DNA from: Nereocystis luetkeana
Lineage: Eukaryota; Sar; Phaeophyceae; Laminariales; Laminariaceae
Assembly: GCA_031213475.1 (NCBI GenBank)
Contig: JARUPZ010000023.1
Location: 7,768,157 to 7,832,156, forward strand
Direction: 5' to 3'
Length of the DNA: 64,000 nucleotides
The position numbers were made by a program, and so were the translations under genes. Shown one piece after another: positions 1-11,138 of the stretch; positions within the stretch are counted from its first letter, which is position 1, and every line of letters starts with the position of its first letter. Below the pieces are notes generated by a model. The model did not search any database. It was not told the origin of the DNA and saw only the letters and a list, made by a program, of their open reading frames with translations.

Positions 1-235
1 GGGGACAAGAGAGTCCAAACGCCGTTGTTGATGCATCTACGGACATGTCTCGACTCGACCGGCTCTTCTCAAAGCCGCATGCTTTTTGTTGTGCGCACCC
101 ACATCCCCACTGGATTTGATAGACTCGGCTCGGAAACTATTGATACTGCTGTGTTGTTAACAATAATAATTAATCCCAGGGAGCGCGGTGCTATACCTTG
201 CGTTGGTACAAGAAGCGGTACGAGTTTTTCCATCT

Positions 236-295
236 ACAAGGTCACAAGAGCACAAGGGTACCCACACAATGTATCAACATAGATATATATATATG

Positions 296-334
<39 letters not shown>

Positions 335-560
335 ACCTGGTATATATACTCAAAAGTATAGTTGACTACCAGGTACACTGCTGTATATGCGCTCTGGTTT
401 TGTATACCTGGAAATACATACACACGGACCACGACAAGATCACAAGAGCACAAGGGTACCAACACAATGTATCAACATATATATACTCAAAGTATAGTTG
501 ACTACTGCTGTATACCAGGTATGCGCTCTGGTTTTGTATACCTGATAATACATATACACC
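236..560 (+). repeat. Local tandem duplication with TA-site micro-insertions
   Basis: Two diverged copies lie in tandem, about 236-436 and 436-560. Both run from a segment reading CACAAGAGCACAAGGGTACC through GCGCTCTGGTTTTGTATACC. The first copy carries an extra (TA)n tract at about 300-330. Both copies contain a 9-bp TACCAGGTA, but at different TA dinucleotides (367-375 in the first, 513-521 in the second), so these insertions followed the duplication. No gene is visible in 1-840. Confidence 0.8.
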
Positions 561-842
561 ACGGGGTAATGTGTAAAAAAACGGACTTCTTTTTAATTTA
601 TTTATGTACAACGCCGCACTTTTTCGTTCCATGTTACACTATTCAGAATAAATACTCGTACGAGTGGAAAAGCAGGTGCAAGTATCGTATTGGTGTGTGC
701 ATCTTGGCAGTACATCGTACTGGTATGATATTACACGAGGTACGTCTACGGGTATATGATATGGCGGATTTTTTCATGGCGGAATGTTTCGTGCCAGCAT
801 TTTTTTTCTGACGTTCCCGTGAGCAGATGAATATTACAACTA

Positions 843-917
843 CTCTAGACGGAAATATAAGGACCGCTTGGCCTTCATACTTCCATGTCTAGACGCTCCT
901 CATATTTCCGTCCAGAG
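843..917. mobile_element. Stowaway-like hairpin MITE (family 3)
   Basis: The 75-bp element has inverted ends, CTCTAGACGGAAATATAAGG on the left and the complement of CTCTGGACGGAAATATGAGG on the right. The CTCTGTCC-GGAAATATAAG type of terminus recurs at 7688 and 8606 and resembles the TIR of plant Stowaway (mariner-type) MITEs. Superfamily assignment is by resemblance only, and no clear target duplication is visible. Confidence 0.6.
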
Positions 918-1247
918 CTAGTGTATATTAATAGTGTAATAAGGCTATTATTAATATTACTATTATTATTAGTAGTTATGAGTAGAATGGAAAAGCGTAT
1001 CTACTTCGAAGTATCAATCCATCACAGGGGGGGGGTCGGATTAATGTGTGCAATCAGACGCGAGCCGAGCAGGGACGAGACAGCTCGATAACTTTTCGAG
1101 AGAAAAAAACGCAAGGAACGAACCGTACCAGGCGGTGGGGAGGGGGAGACAAGACACCTGTCATGTAGCTATATATATCCCTATATATATTATATACTCC
1201 GGAGTAGATATTATATATATATATGTATGTGACACCGCATCTGACTC

Positions 1248-1336
1248 ACCATTCACGACCGCAGTCCCATTTAGGGGACAAACCACTCAAATTCTAAGTA
1301 GTTGTCTCCAAAAGGGAATGCAGTGCCCTTAAAGAG
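1248..1336. mobile_element. piggyBac-like MITE (family 2), degenerate copy
   Basis: This decayed copy of the 95-bp palindrome keeps the core GACCGCAGTCCC...GGGGACAAACCACTC and the return arm. The terminal CCCTTTTAG and TTAA have been lost on the left. Confidence 0.6.
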
Positions 1337-1385
1337 CTATTACAAGGGAGACAGAAAAGAAGGGAGAAGAGAATGAAAGGCATGG

Positions 1386-1677
1386 GGTGGGGGAGGGGGG
1401 GGGGTGTACTCGATATGAGAGATGTACTCGGTCTCATGCATGGCCGTAGTCTTATGACCATAGACCCTCGCATCCCTACAATGCCGGGACGGAGCATGTC
1501 GGGTTTTCACCGACCAGGTAGACATTGCTTGCACCAAGCGCGAAGCGCCGTGAGGTGTCCGGCCAGGTGCATGAAGGGTGAGCTGCATCCTACCAAGAAC
1601 CGCTTGTGAGGCGGCTTGCGTATTGATGGAAGCTTCAATGAATTCATTTAATTTCCGGTGTAGGCAATTCCAGAGAC
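1386..1677 (+). repeat. G-tract-linked dispersed repeat (family R6)
   Basis: A run of G residues is followed by about 270 bp that recurs at 8226, 54160, 55749 (reverse) and, as short 5' pieces, near 54.4 and 59.6-59.9 kb. The core contains GTACTCGAT, CTCATGCATGGCCGTAGT, CAAGCGCGAAGCGCCGTGAG and a terminus near CAAGAACCGCTTG. Every copy abuts a G (or C) homopolymer at the same end. No tRNA-type A and B boxes are visible and the origin is unknown. Confidence 0.75.
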
Positions 1678-2035
1678 AGCAATCAATGGGACTACTATGT
1701 AGCTGCCTTTTGGGTGCCTTACCTTGAACACTACGTGATACGACCATTTCCACTTGTGCGGAGGAGTAAAGGTTCTTTACCTTGCACCACTGATCTAACT
1801 CAGCAACCAGCCGTGGGCGACCGCCAAAAAAACAAAACAAAAGTAACGGTACCCTGGTTGTCTAGCTCACGTAGTGAGCGGCACGTTTTACAGTGTCGTT
1901 GCCAACCGACGCCAACCCGACCTGATCGGAGGATGGGGGGCATGTTGTGGGGGGTACAAAGCGTGGGTGATTTGATATTTTTCAATCAACAGTGAGTGGT
2001 AGGTAAATAGTAATATTACCGGTACCGGTATATAC

Positions 2036-2066
2036 CATTCTGTCCGCAAATATAAGGGATATTTTT
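2036..2066. repeat. Fragment of Stowaway-like MITE family 3
   Basis: A single arm, reading CTGTCCGCAAATATAAGGGA, matches the terminus of the hairpins at 843 and 7688. No partner arm is recognisable, so this is a half-element. Confidence 0.45.
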
Positions 2067-2474
2067 ATTCAATATGAATGTTGCAAACGATTTTTAGGTT
2101 TAGGGACATAGTGGGGCCGATTTTGTTCACCAGTTGACCGGTCCGGCGGGCGCAAACATGAAATATGATCCGTCCGCCTTTCGTGCTCTTTCTCCTTCGA
2201 CGCAGTGCGCAAAAGGAATACATGAATAGAATGCGTCCTCGGGTTTGTTGTTTATTCACTGACGAGACGACGGGCGCAAATTACGGAGGGAGGGCAAGGG
2301 AGTTCGCCACACCCATTCTGCCTCGGGTTAGCATTATCGATAGCCCCTTTGTCCCGTCTGTGCGCCAACGATACCTGATACCCGCCAACGTGTAAAATAA
2401 TCTCGGCAACTCTTATCTGCTGCAAACACGAAAAAAGTGTCCGCATTTCGGTTGCATACCCTCCAACGCCGTTA

Positions 2475-2586
2475 TTACGGAGGACCATAGTTAATAGGAC
2501 CTGTGGTACACATAAAAACCTCCAAGGTATATATTTAACCATTTCTACTAACAATATTTGGTCCTATTAACTATGGTCCCCCGTAA
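2475..2586. mobile_element. TA-type palindromic MITE (family 1), copy 1
   Basis: Ends read TTACGGAGGACCATAG and CTATGGTCCCCCGTAA, with TA on the left flank. Relative to other copies there is an extra TCCAAGG-like segment inside AACC-TA-TATATTT at about 2520, which resembles a variant of the TA micro-insertion described in the findings. Confidence 0.9.
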
Positions 2587-3043
2587 TGACAGAAAACGAG
2601 AAAATGCGTCCACAGCATTTCGTTGCTTTGCCTTCCGACGCATTGGATAAAAATACAAAAAGGGTACATACACATACCAGGTACACACATATCACGATAT
2701 GCGTTTCATCATTCGCCCTCCGACGCAGGGCGCAAAAACAAGGGAAAAAAGCGTCCACAGGCCACAACAACACTTCGTTGTCCATTTACCCTCCCCTCCG
2801 ATTCAGTGACCTATCTTGTATACCTTGTATTTGTTGAAGGCAAGACCAGGTTCTTCGGAGGCAGTTAGCTATTTGCCCCCTCCAAGGCAGTGTAACTCAA
2901 GAAATTGCCTCATTTTTTGCAGTTTATTTTTGCCCTCCGAGTCAGTGAGTTGCAGCAGTAAAGGCAAGAGAATGCGCCACGTGCCTTTCGGTTGGGTACC
3001 TTCCGACGTAGTGTGACAACTACGAACAGTGGTCCGTCCTTCG

Positions 3044-3140
3044 TTAACCCTTGTAGAGCCGCAGTCCCGTTTTGGGGACAAACCACTCAAATTCTAAGTG
3101 GTTTGTCACCCAAACGGGACTGCGGTATTAAAAGGGTTAA
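3044..3140. mobile_element. piggyBac-like MITE (family 2)
   Basis: A near-palindromic 89-bp element lies between intact TTAA duplications (3044-3047 and 3137-3140). Ends begin CCCTTGTAGAGCCGCAG, and the centre carries GGGGACAAACCACTC with its complement. TTAA target duplication plus CCC-starting TIRs is the piggyBac signature. It is non-coding. Confidence 0.88.
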
Positions 3141-3487
3141 TGTGCCCTTCGACGCTAGGGAGGAGAAAATAAGAAAATGCTTCGGAAGCCCATCGTCGTT
3201 GTTTACGTTCCGGCACGACATATTCTACTTCCTCGTTCTTCCTTTTTTGCTCTTTCGATTTGTTTCTTGGTTTTCTGTGTGTTCGTTCGTTCGTTCGTTT
3301 TTTGTTTGTTTATTATGTTATCTCTCCCAGAGAATGTGTATGTCGTGCCTGTCGCATACCAGGTATAGTTTAATGACATGGCATTGCATTGTCTACTCTC
3401 CTTACCGCACAACAACGTACTGCCGTAATAATAGTACATCTGTGGCGTAGTTTTGTGACCACATAACTTGTACCAGGTGGCTCTCTA

Positions 3488-3572
3488 GGATCGACGAATC
3501 GGCACGGACACTGGCTGTGCCGGATGTCGACGGGTAGAAAAAAACGGTTCAATGTGAAAAACACACTCACAG
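3488..3572 (+). repeat. Dispersed repeat R7 (GAATCGGCACGGACACTGG family)
   Basis: The conserved block runs GAATCGGCACGGACACTGG, GTCGACGGGTAGAAA, ACGGTT(T/C)AATGTGAA, then AACACAC. Related copies on either strand lie near 3780, 4335, 18028, 18147, 18345, 21415, 21645, 24322, 24600, 29060, 52702, 57070 and 63110. Some copies extend about 150 bp further into a block containing GTCTACTCT and TACGACAGGC. No coding potential or termini were defined. Confidence 0.7.
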
Positions 3573-4054
3573 AACATGGCCAGAAAATGAGGCCGCATGC
3601 TACTATGTTATTTTTATTTTTTTCACCCGCGTGAACAAATAACGAAAATACGGGCGACGAAATTCGTTGTTTGTTACTGTGCCCTCCACGACGACATGGG
3701 GCGTAAAAATACGAGAAAACACGCAAGACAAAAATAAATAAATCGGAAAATGCTTCCACGTTTCGTTGTGTGTTGTCTTCACATTGAACCGTTATTTTTA
3801 CCCAACTAGCCAGTACACCCAGTATCCGTCTTATTTATTATCCCGGAGAGGGTTAGAGATTCTTCTGTGGAAACACAGACTGCCGTGAGACAGGGAAAAA
3901 CCCAAACGAACATAATCGCGAAAGGAATGGGTGAAATCAAGTGAAGTGCCAACGTATCGGGTTCGACAACACAGCAACACAAGGTAGACCATAAAAAACA
4001 AAAAAGGAGTGAAAAAAAATAAACTAAGTACAAAAGACGTCGTGTATTTTCGTA

Positions 4055-4159
4055 TCACGGGGCACCATAGTTAATAGGACCAAATACTGTTGGTAAAAAT
4101 GGTTAAATATATAGTTTCTTATGTATCCCATAGGTCCTGTTAACTATGGTCCCCCGTAA
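4055..4159. mobile_element. TA-type palindromic MITE (family 1), copy 2
   Basis: A palindrome with ends TCACGGGGCACCATAG and CTATGGTCCCCCGTAA, preceded by TA. The internal region contains the family hallmark GTTGGTAAAAATGG and an AT-rich centre. Confidence 0.9.
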
Positions 4160-4329
4160 AATAGTCAATATTTTTACCTTTGATTCAGGAGCCTTTCGTT
4201 GAGAACGTTGCGGCGCAAGAAAAAAAAAGAAAAAAATAGTGCTTGAAAACAATTTCCGCCTTTTGGTTGTCTACCTTCCCGAGACAACCAGGTGCGCATG
4301 TAAAATACTGCTGTATGAGTGTAAGCGTT

Positions 4330-4530
4330 TGCCTTCTTCACATTAGACCGTTATTTCTACTCGTCGACATCCAGCGCAACCAGTGTCCGTGCCGTTTCTC
4401 TATGTTGGTTACGAAACTACGACACAGCAGCAGACATACTACATTGTTATGGAGAGGAGTAGACAGTGCTCAATGCAATGCCATGTTCATCGTACTGGAT
4501 ACGACAGGCACGACATGCACGTTCTAACAC
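4330..4530 (-). repeat. Dispersed repeat R7, extended copy
   Basis: A reverse-orientation R7 block (4330-4402) continues into the longer flanking homology with ACTACGACACAGCAGCAGAC and CGTACTGGATACGACAGG. Aligned with 21480-21660, this copy lacks CTCGTA at GACATA|CTAC, which shows a TA to TACTCGTA insertion in the other copy. Confidence 0.65.
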
Positions 4531-5464
4531 GAACACAGTAGTTGGTACATCCAAAACATCGTGTGAGAAAGTATTGACACGTCCACGCGCGGAGAAGCCC
4601 AACGGGATATTATATGGACATATCATAAGAGCGTAACAGCAAAAACCCTTCCTGTATTCTGGGCTATAAAACCGGGTATGGACCAGAGGGAGGTACACAC
4701 CTTATACCTGATACCAGGTACCTACGTTACCGCAAATCAGAGAAGCGGATTACCGGGAGCACGCGACTAAGTCTTCAAAATTACCGCGATTGCAAAACTT
4801 ACCAGAGATACACCGGTAATCACGTGGTTTTCACGAGAGGACGTACAAAAACACATGTATGGTGCCAAGGATGTTATTTGTCCCCGTCCCCTGGGCTATC
4901 GCGTGGGGCGGGGGTCCCGCGGAAGTGCGGTAAGACTATCTTGTCATGGCTTCATCCCGCTCAAGCGCGGCTACCGCATTCATGTGGGGCCGGTCCCGCT
5001 TTAGTGCGGCCACCGCACTAATGGGGAGCTTTCACGCCACCACATATATACGTACCCGGTACAGAACAGACCAGCAACAACGCGTTATCAGCCATCTCAG
5101 CTTTTCGTACTGTGAAGGTGCTTTCCTACTGAGCTATAGGGGTAAAAGACCGGATCAATTAATTACCCAGTCCAGGGTAATCCTTATAACGCTCTCCCCC
5201 CCTCTGAACGGTGGGATCTATGGGGCGTCAGAACCGTATACATGCGTCTGTACGCTGGCCTACCCGCTTCGTTTGATTCCCTGGGGAACCAGGGAGAGTT
5301 GTTTTTCGGGATGCACGCGCAAGAGTTTCTATAAAAGAAACGTTCGACGTGAGGTTCGAACCCGTGACCCGGACGACGTCAAACGTGAAGGGGTTACGTA
5401 GTAAGCTTTAGGGGTAAAAGATCGATCGATTACCCAGCCCAGGGTAATCCTTAGAACAGTACTC

Positions 5465-6060
5465 CCGGCACCCGTGAGGGCTCAGTCATTTCAGCTCCTG
5501 GTGCTCGCGAGTACTCAGTACTTTCAGCTGTTGGTACTGCAGGGACTTGAGCGATTCGGAATGACCTGTACTCGCGAGTCATTGGCTGAATGAACACTAG
5601 TGACCTCGTATCGGTACAGCAGTACTCTGACGACTTTTTGCAGATGTTACTGGTGATGCACTGCGTTGTCGTCGGGCCGGGCCTCGAATTGTATATGGGG
5701 TAGTACTGGATGATTGGTGGTGCAAGAGGGGGGCAGTCTCTTCAGTTTTTGGTACTCCGGGTACTCGCAGGCACTCAGACGTTTCAGCTCCTGGTACTCT
5801 ACGTACTCGTGAGTACTCAGTCATTGCAGCTTCTGGTACTCCAGGTACTCGTAAGTACTCAGTCATTTCTACCATCTGGCACTGCAGGTACCAGTGAGTA
5901 CTCAGGTCATTCCAGCTTTTGGTACTCTAGGTACCCGCGAGTACTCAAAGTCATTTCAGCTGTTGGTGCTCCAGGGACTGAGTCATTCAAAGTGACCGGT
6001 ACTCGCGCGAGTAGTTGCCTGAGTACCAACGACTGTCGATACTGGTACTCTTGACGACCT
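5465..6060 (+). repeat. Decayed minisatellite around GAGTACTCAGTCATTTCAGC
   Basis: About nine irregular units of roughly 50-65 bp combine CAGTCATTTCAGCT, TGGTACTC and GTACTCGCGAGTACTC. The strong GTACTC/GAGTAC symmetry could form local hairpins. No gene is supported. Confidence 0.6.
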
Positions 6061-6363
6061 TTTGCAGTCGTACATTGAGTTCGGGCTATATCTCGCGTGA
6101 GAGCACGGATGCATGCGAGCTATGCGGCCGAGCTGCGGAAAGTGCAGCAATTCATGCTGGTGACGATTGTGTGGGAATGGGAATGGCCGCGTGAACAAAG
6201 GAATGAAACAAAGACGAACGTCTCCAACCGTGGTGTTACTGCTGTACAGCAGGAGCGAATCGTTCAGGGGTCCTGATGGCCGGTGACAACTTCATCATGA
6301 CCGCTGCACTTGAACGGCTCTTATCTACTGCACACACTGGTGCCTGGTGAAACGTGCGTGCTA

Positions 6364-6473
6364 TTACGGGGGACCATACAGTAGTAAATAGAACCATTTA
6401 CTGTTGGTAAAAATAGGTCAATATATAGGTTTTTGTGTGTACCGTAGGTCCTATTTACTATCGTCCACCGTAA
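6364..6473. mobile_element. TA-type MITE (family 1), copy 3, with TACAGTA insertion
   Basis: Ends read TTACGGGGGACCATA and CTATCGTCCACCGTAA. Where other copies read CCATAGTAAATAG, this one reads CCATACAGTAGTAAATAG. It has therefore gained CAGTA at a TA dinucleotide, the classic TAC(A/T)GTA Tc1/mariner footprint. Confidence 0.9.
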
Positions 6474-6550
6474 ATAGCCATAACAGCGCTCGTGCTACGC
6501 TAAAGTCTACTGCTTCCTCTTATAATTATGTCCCGCTTTAGCGCGGTCGT

Positions 6551-6868
6551 GCCGGCGTCCCCGGTGGCTTGGTAGGTAGTCCGCGTGCCTATCAAGATCA
6601 ATTTCGTGGGTTCAAGTCTCACCGAGTGCATGCTCGTGACTTTTTCTTGCAAAGAAAAATAAGTTGATTAGCGGAAAGCGCGAGAGCGTGAGTTAGCTGC
6701 ATTCGATGACAATCGACGAGCAGTGGGAATGCTGAACCCTATGCGCGACAAAAAAAAGGCACGTACCGGGGGGGAGAAGGGTGGACACTCATGACCACGA
6801 CTTGTCCAGAAGCTCGTTGAGGGTAAAAACCTCCCACGAGTAAGGCTGGAAAGTAGACGTGAAGTAAA
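6551..6868 (+). mobile_element. tRNA-derived SINE (family SINE2)
   Basis: The head is tRNA-like: an A-box-like TGGCTTGGTAGG at about 6564 and a B-box-like GGGTTCAAGTCTC at about 6610. The body begins GCGGAAAGCGCGAGAGCGTG and ends in an A-rich tail near 6860. The body recurs at 11139-11392 with a poly(A) tail, and in fragments at 8515 and 28762. Pol III boxes plus a body plus an A tail define a SINE. The source tRNA was not identified. Confidence 0.7.
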
Positions 6869-7549
6869 AAAAAAAGGAAAAAAAAAGAAACAATAACACC
6901 TGGTAGCTAGCACTACGCTAAAGTAAACTCTGATGCTTCCTCACATGATCTGTCCCGATTGAGTGCCGTACCGCGCTGGAGCGGAACCCGTCCCACAACA
7001 GCAGCGGTACTGTACCTCACTCAACCGGACTATTGGCAGTGCGGGGTCCCCACCTCAGTGGGGATATATGTCGTCTGGCGACCCACCCCCACCCCACAGC
7101 ACCTCAGAAACCGCCTGCCATCGGAGATAAACCCCGTGTCCCAATCCGACCAGCCGCCTTCGAACTCATCACCACTACCGAGGAAGCCATCGGACATGAC
7201 GGATTCCGGATCCCAGACAACTTAAGGCCGCCGCTCAGAGTAGGTGCCCGGCTAGAGCTTGCGCATCAATTGTTCATTATGGAGAACAGGTGGTTTTTAC
7301 ATCACCGTAGGAGTACCACAATTTTTTCTGTTATTTTCTTGTTACTTCCCTCAACCCACATAACCTCTGAACTACGTACCGCTGCCCGTAACGTACATCC
7401 CTGGTGTGTATGGACTCGCGGACAGATGGTCCTGCGTCTCGGTGGGGTCTGAGATTGCACCTCTTCCCGTTTAATTTTCATCCCAAAAAAAGTCACCAAC
7501 AGAAACGGCATGCACTCACACGATTCGCGTGCGTAGTACGTGGGTTGTT

Positions 7550-8074
7550 TTAATCCAGAACCTCGCCAAAAACAAGCGGCACGAAGTCACAGAGTTCGAG
7601 TAAATAGATGATAGATACATCATCGCCAAAATTCCAAGAGATGCATTTCTTGAGTGCTTCCACGTAGTATGGAACGTAGCCGCACCACTCTGTCCGGAAA
7701 TGTAAGAAACGTGAACACGAGCATGGCAAAACCGAAGCGTTCCTTATATTTCCGGACACAGTAGTAAAACTACCATCGTATAAATCATATGGGTCATATG
7801 GGCGAGAGGCTTGCGAGACGCTGGGTGATTCGTTGAACATACCGGTAAATCGAGGCTCTGGTGACGCCCCCATTTTGTCAGAGTTCGACAACATGGCTGA
7901 ACGATAGGCGTCATGATCGACCGATGGACAATTCCAACGATCAGCCCCCCACCAAAACCCCAACCGCGCGAACATCACATAACAAACCCCAACCCCGAAC
8001 ACGCCTCCGACAAGAGCAACAAGTGCATTCGACGTCACTGGGGCCCACATCGGCGTCTTTTTTGTGCTCAACAT
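7550..8074 (-). CDS. Candidate type II membrane protein (first exon or short ORF)
   Basis: I do not recognise this protein. The 174-codon minus-strand ORF begins at an ATG at 8074. A short basic N-terminus is followed by one hydrophobic segment (about residues 16-37, containing ALVALVGGVFGVGVCYVMFA) and an acidic/polar region rich in D, Y and S. The layout resembles Golgi type II proteins. A donor-like GGTATGTTC occurs inside the ORF at about 7838, so only the first 80 or so codons may be exon. The rest of the frame runs through a Stowaway-like hairpin (7688-7761) and is probably fortuitous. No downstream exon was found. It may be a pseudogene or a chance ORF. Confidence 0.35.
   Translation of the reverse strand: MLSTKKTPMWAPVTSNALVALVGGVFGVGVCYVMFARLGFWWGADRWNCPSVDHDAYRSAMLSNSDKMGASPEPRFTGMFNESPSVSQASRPYDPYDLYDGSFTTVSGNIRNASVLPCSCSRFLHFRTEWCGYVPYYVEALKKCISWNFGDDVSIIYLLELCDFVPLVFGEVLD
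7688..7761. mobile_element. Stowaway-like hairpin MITE (family 3)
   Basis: Inverted ends CTCTGTCCGGAAATGTAAG and CTTATATTTCCGGACACAG enclose about 35 bp. It is inserted within the ORF at 7550-8074. Confidence 0.7.
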
Positions 8075-8225
8075 GGACCTCCCCCCTCCCCCCCCGTTTT
8101 TACTACTACTGTAGAACCTGCTGCAACTCCGACTCTACAACAGTAGTTCCAAGTACCTCCAACACGGGAGTGAAGTCCTAAAAGGGTTTTCAACCTCAGC
8201 TCCAGAGTTTTTTAAGCGAAGTGTT

Positions 8226-8514
8226 CGGGGGGGAGAGGGGGCGCACTCGATAGGAGAGATGTACTCGATCTCATGCATGGCCGAAGTCGTATGTCCATAG
8301 ACCCTCGCATCCCTACAATGCCGGGACGGAGCATATCGGGTTTTCGCCGACCAGGCAAACACTGCTTGCACCAAGCGCGAAGCGCCGTGAGGTATCCGGC
8401 GAGTCGCATGAAGGGTGAGCTGCATCCTACCAAGAACCGCTTGTGAGGTGGACTTGCGTATGTGGATGACAGCTTCGATGAGTTAATTTATTTTCACGTG
8501 TAGCCACTTCCAGA
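8226..8514 (+). repeat. G-tract-linked repeat R6
   Basis: The second long copy of the repeat seen at 1386, with the same order of blocks and again a G-rich tract at its left edge. The two copies remain alignable through CTTGCGTA and GTGTAG to CTTCCAGA. Confidence 0.75.
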
Positions 8515-8602
8515 AGGCACGTACGGGGGGGGGGGGGAGGGACGACACCTATGACCACGGCTTGTCCAGAAGATTTCTGAGGGTAATTCTTCCTACCAGG
8601 TG
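8515..8602 (+). repeat. SINE2 fragment
   Basis: This matches the 3' part of SINE2 (GGCACGTAC, a G tract, GACCACGGCTTGTCCAGAAG). It abuts the R6 repeat directly. Confidence 0.6.
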
Positions 8603-8605
8603 CCA

Positions 8606-8677
8606 CTCTGTCCCATGATATAATCACCGGTTCTACATAATTGTTGAACCAAACGGTTGTTATATTTCGGGGCAGAG
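8606..8677. mobile_element. Stowaway-like hairpin MITE (family 3), diverged
   Basis: Ends read CTCTGTCCCATGATATAA and TTATATTTCGGGGCAGAG, with GAACC/GGTTC pairing inside. Confidence 0.6.
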
Positions 8678-9148
8678 CGGTACGAGTTAAAGATGAAGAG
8701 GTAAAATGGATGACGAAAAGGAACAACTAAATGATGAAAATAATACTATTGCCGGTATTGTTCGCTGGAGAACTAACTCCCAGCAAAGGGAAGGACCACT
8801 ACTAATACTACTGCTGTGAAACACAAGAGATACACCCCCTGGTACAGTTTTTTTTTCACCATCCGGTTTTCTCCACAGCGGAGAAAGGTGCAAACGACAA
8901 GCGATGATGCTGATGCATCTTTGGAAAGTTCTCGTCGACCTAATCTCCACAGCTATTTTACATTTTACATTTTACAGCAGCAGCAGCAGCAGCAGCGGTG
9001 CCTCTATTAATAGTAGCCGGTTACCCGCCTGTATTAGTGCCTGTTGAATCGTTTGCCAGAGGAGGGATTCGCCATTGTGGCAGTGTGAGGGAATACGTAC
9101 TATTAATACTGCCGCGTAGTGCCGGTTGCCGCTACCTACCTAACCCTA

Positions 9149-9242
9149 ACCGTAGCGGGAAGGGGGGTAGAAGAGCCTGCTACGTGACCCCGGATCTGAG
9201 TTACGAGTTGGAAGGAGAGAGAGAAGAAGATGTGCGAAGATA
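9149..9242 (+). repeat. SINE1 body fragment
   Basis: This is the reverse complement of the body shared by the three SINE1 copies at 21.0, 23.2 and 27.8 kb (CGTAGCGGGAAGGGGGG through GAAGATGTGCGAAGATAA). Both the tRNA-like head and the A tail are missing. Confidence 0.75.
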
Positions 9243-10444
9243 AATGCAGGTTTACGTAGGAATGCGGAGTTTGTGGAGGCGTGAATGGCATTCGAATTAT
9301 TGGTTGACGAAGGGTAACGGGAAATCCGCGTACAAACATTCTACCGACAAACACCTCGTGTCACACTCGTCTCGCCTACGTAGCATACGAGAGCGAGGGC
9401 AGTCACGAGGAGGTCGGAGCAGAAGTACGGGGAGAACGCAAAGCTGACACCTCGGTGGGTGCTCGGCGGGGGACCGAGTTGAGCCTAACCGCAGTGCTGT
9501 GCTGTACGGGACAGCACGCCAATTTGAATTGATCGACTTTCCCACCCGCCCGCCCTGTCGCTAAAGAGAGGGGAGGGATCAGGTTGCAACAAGTCGTGAC
9601 GTTTGTTGGCTGTGATAATTACTTAGCCCCGCAAGGGAAGGAGCGGGGGCATAAGTTGTCGGGTTAGCCCTATTATTCTTGATTAAGTCTTCGTGGGGAG
9701 TTTTTTCTCTGTTCTGGGGGGTCTTGCTTCTTTGCGTGTTGTGTGATAAGGGGTTGGGGCGGCTTGCCCCAACACTCGCAATTTGTGCCCGCAGCGGTCC
9801 TGCCGGCATTGCGAAAACAACTAATAATCCAGAATTCTTGAGCCGTAGCAAATAAATGGGATGAGCAAATATATAATATATATATTATAATAATCTATAT
9901 ATTATATATATATATTGGTATAGTGCTGATATTGTCGGCTGGCGCATATCGCCGTTGCTTTGGACGGGCTCACTACGTATCAATCCTGCTGTACCAAAGC
10001 AGTGTACCAGGACTATTTCGGTTCTGCGCGCCCCCCTGGCTGTTGGGAACATCGTCCCAGAGGGGGGGCGTTATATCGGGGGTTGTAACGGTAACGTGGC
10101 GAGGATGGAATTTTCCGGAAAACCTCTATTGGCGAGCTTGAGAGTGCGGTGGTACGGTTTCATTTCCAAATCACGCTCGGGTGGAAGGCAGAAAGGCAGA
10201 GAGGACTATCAATAGAGAGGAGAATGAACGGAAAAATTGGCCGAATTAAAAAAATCACGTACCAGGTATCTGGTTGATGTCAGACAGCTGCATCAGTACA
10301 GCAGAGTAGGTCCGGGATTGATTTCGAATCGAACCCGATTCTTGATACATTCAGTAGTGGCATGCCACACCTTGCATACTCGTTCTCGTATATTAATGTT
10401 TCGTACTTACATTGATAGTTGATACTCGTATACCAGGTATAATA

Positions 10445-10548
10445 CACGGGGGGGCATAGTTAACAGGACCAAATATTGTTAGTAAAAATGGTTAAACATA
10501 TAGGTTTTTATGTGTACCATAGGTCCTGTTAACTATGGTCCCCCCTAA
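10445..10548. mobile_element. TA-type palindromic MITE (family 1), copy 4
   Basis: Ends read CACGGGGGGGCATAG and CTATGGTCCCCCCTAA, with TA on the right flank. The internal AAATATTGTTAGTAAAAATG matches the consensus. Confidence 0.88.
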
Positions 10549-11138
10549 TACGAATACGAGTATAGTAGAAATATGGCACGTAATATACCAATAATTTCGT
10601 GTGTTGTGTGTGTGTCCTACTTCGTGCAAAGGGTACACATATGCTGGTGGCTGGTGGTGTATACGTTTTGTGGTCTGCCCATCCTGTGCGATGTTGTTCT
10701 TGTTTACCAGGTATGTTGGTTGTGGGCTGTGAGAGGTCTTGCTTGGACACTCGAAACTTTTTTTTTTCTTTTCTGCCCGATGCTTTTCGAGGTACAACAC
10801 CACCGTAACGTATAACTACCCGCTCTACCCGGTCGGGCGACACAAGATAAAAAAAACTCGCACGCCTCTTGAAACCCACCCTGTCTGTAATGAACCCAAT
10901 CCAAAAATAAATTCGGTTAACGGTCCGATTTTGATCCCGTCAAGGCCTCTCGAGAGACCAAATACCAAATACAGCAGCAGTGGTCTCTCTCTAGTACCGG
11001 TTACCGGTCGAAGTGTCATTGGAACGGTCTGGCACTCGGCACAGATGGGATTCACTTTTTGTTCTTTTTCTGTTCTTTGCTCCTCGTGTCTGTTCCCTCT
11101 TGGTGTTTTTCTTACTATTCTTGTTATTTTTCTTCATT

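Larger units (their letters stand above)
2150..3770 (+). repeat. Degenerate interspersed array around CCNTCCGACGCAGTG
   Basis: A short theme (CCTTCCGACGCAGTGCGC followed by an A-rich stretch and ATGCGTCC) recurs irregularly, for example near 2190, 2630, 2715, 2795, 2935, 3000, 3143 and 3690. MITE copies interrupt it. It has no regular period and looks like a very old tandem or coding-derived array. No gene is supported here. Confidence 0.5.

Noticed and set aside
5340-5375. tRNA B-box match (GAGGTTCGAACCCG)
   Set aside because: No A box at the right distance on either strand and no foldable acceptor stem found.
9135-9152. Telomere-like TAACCCTAACC
   Set aside because: Two units only, at the edge of a SINE1 fragment. 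Not an array.
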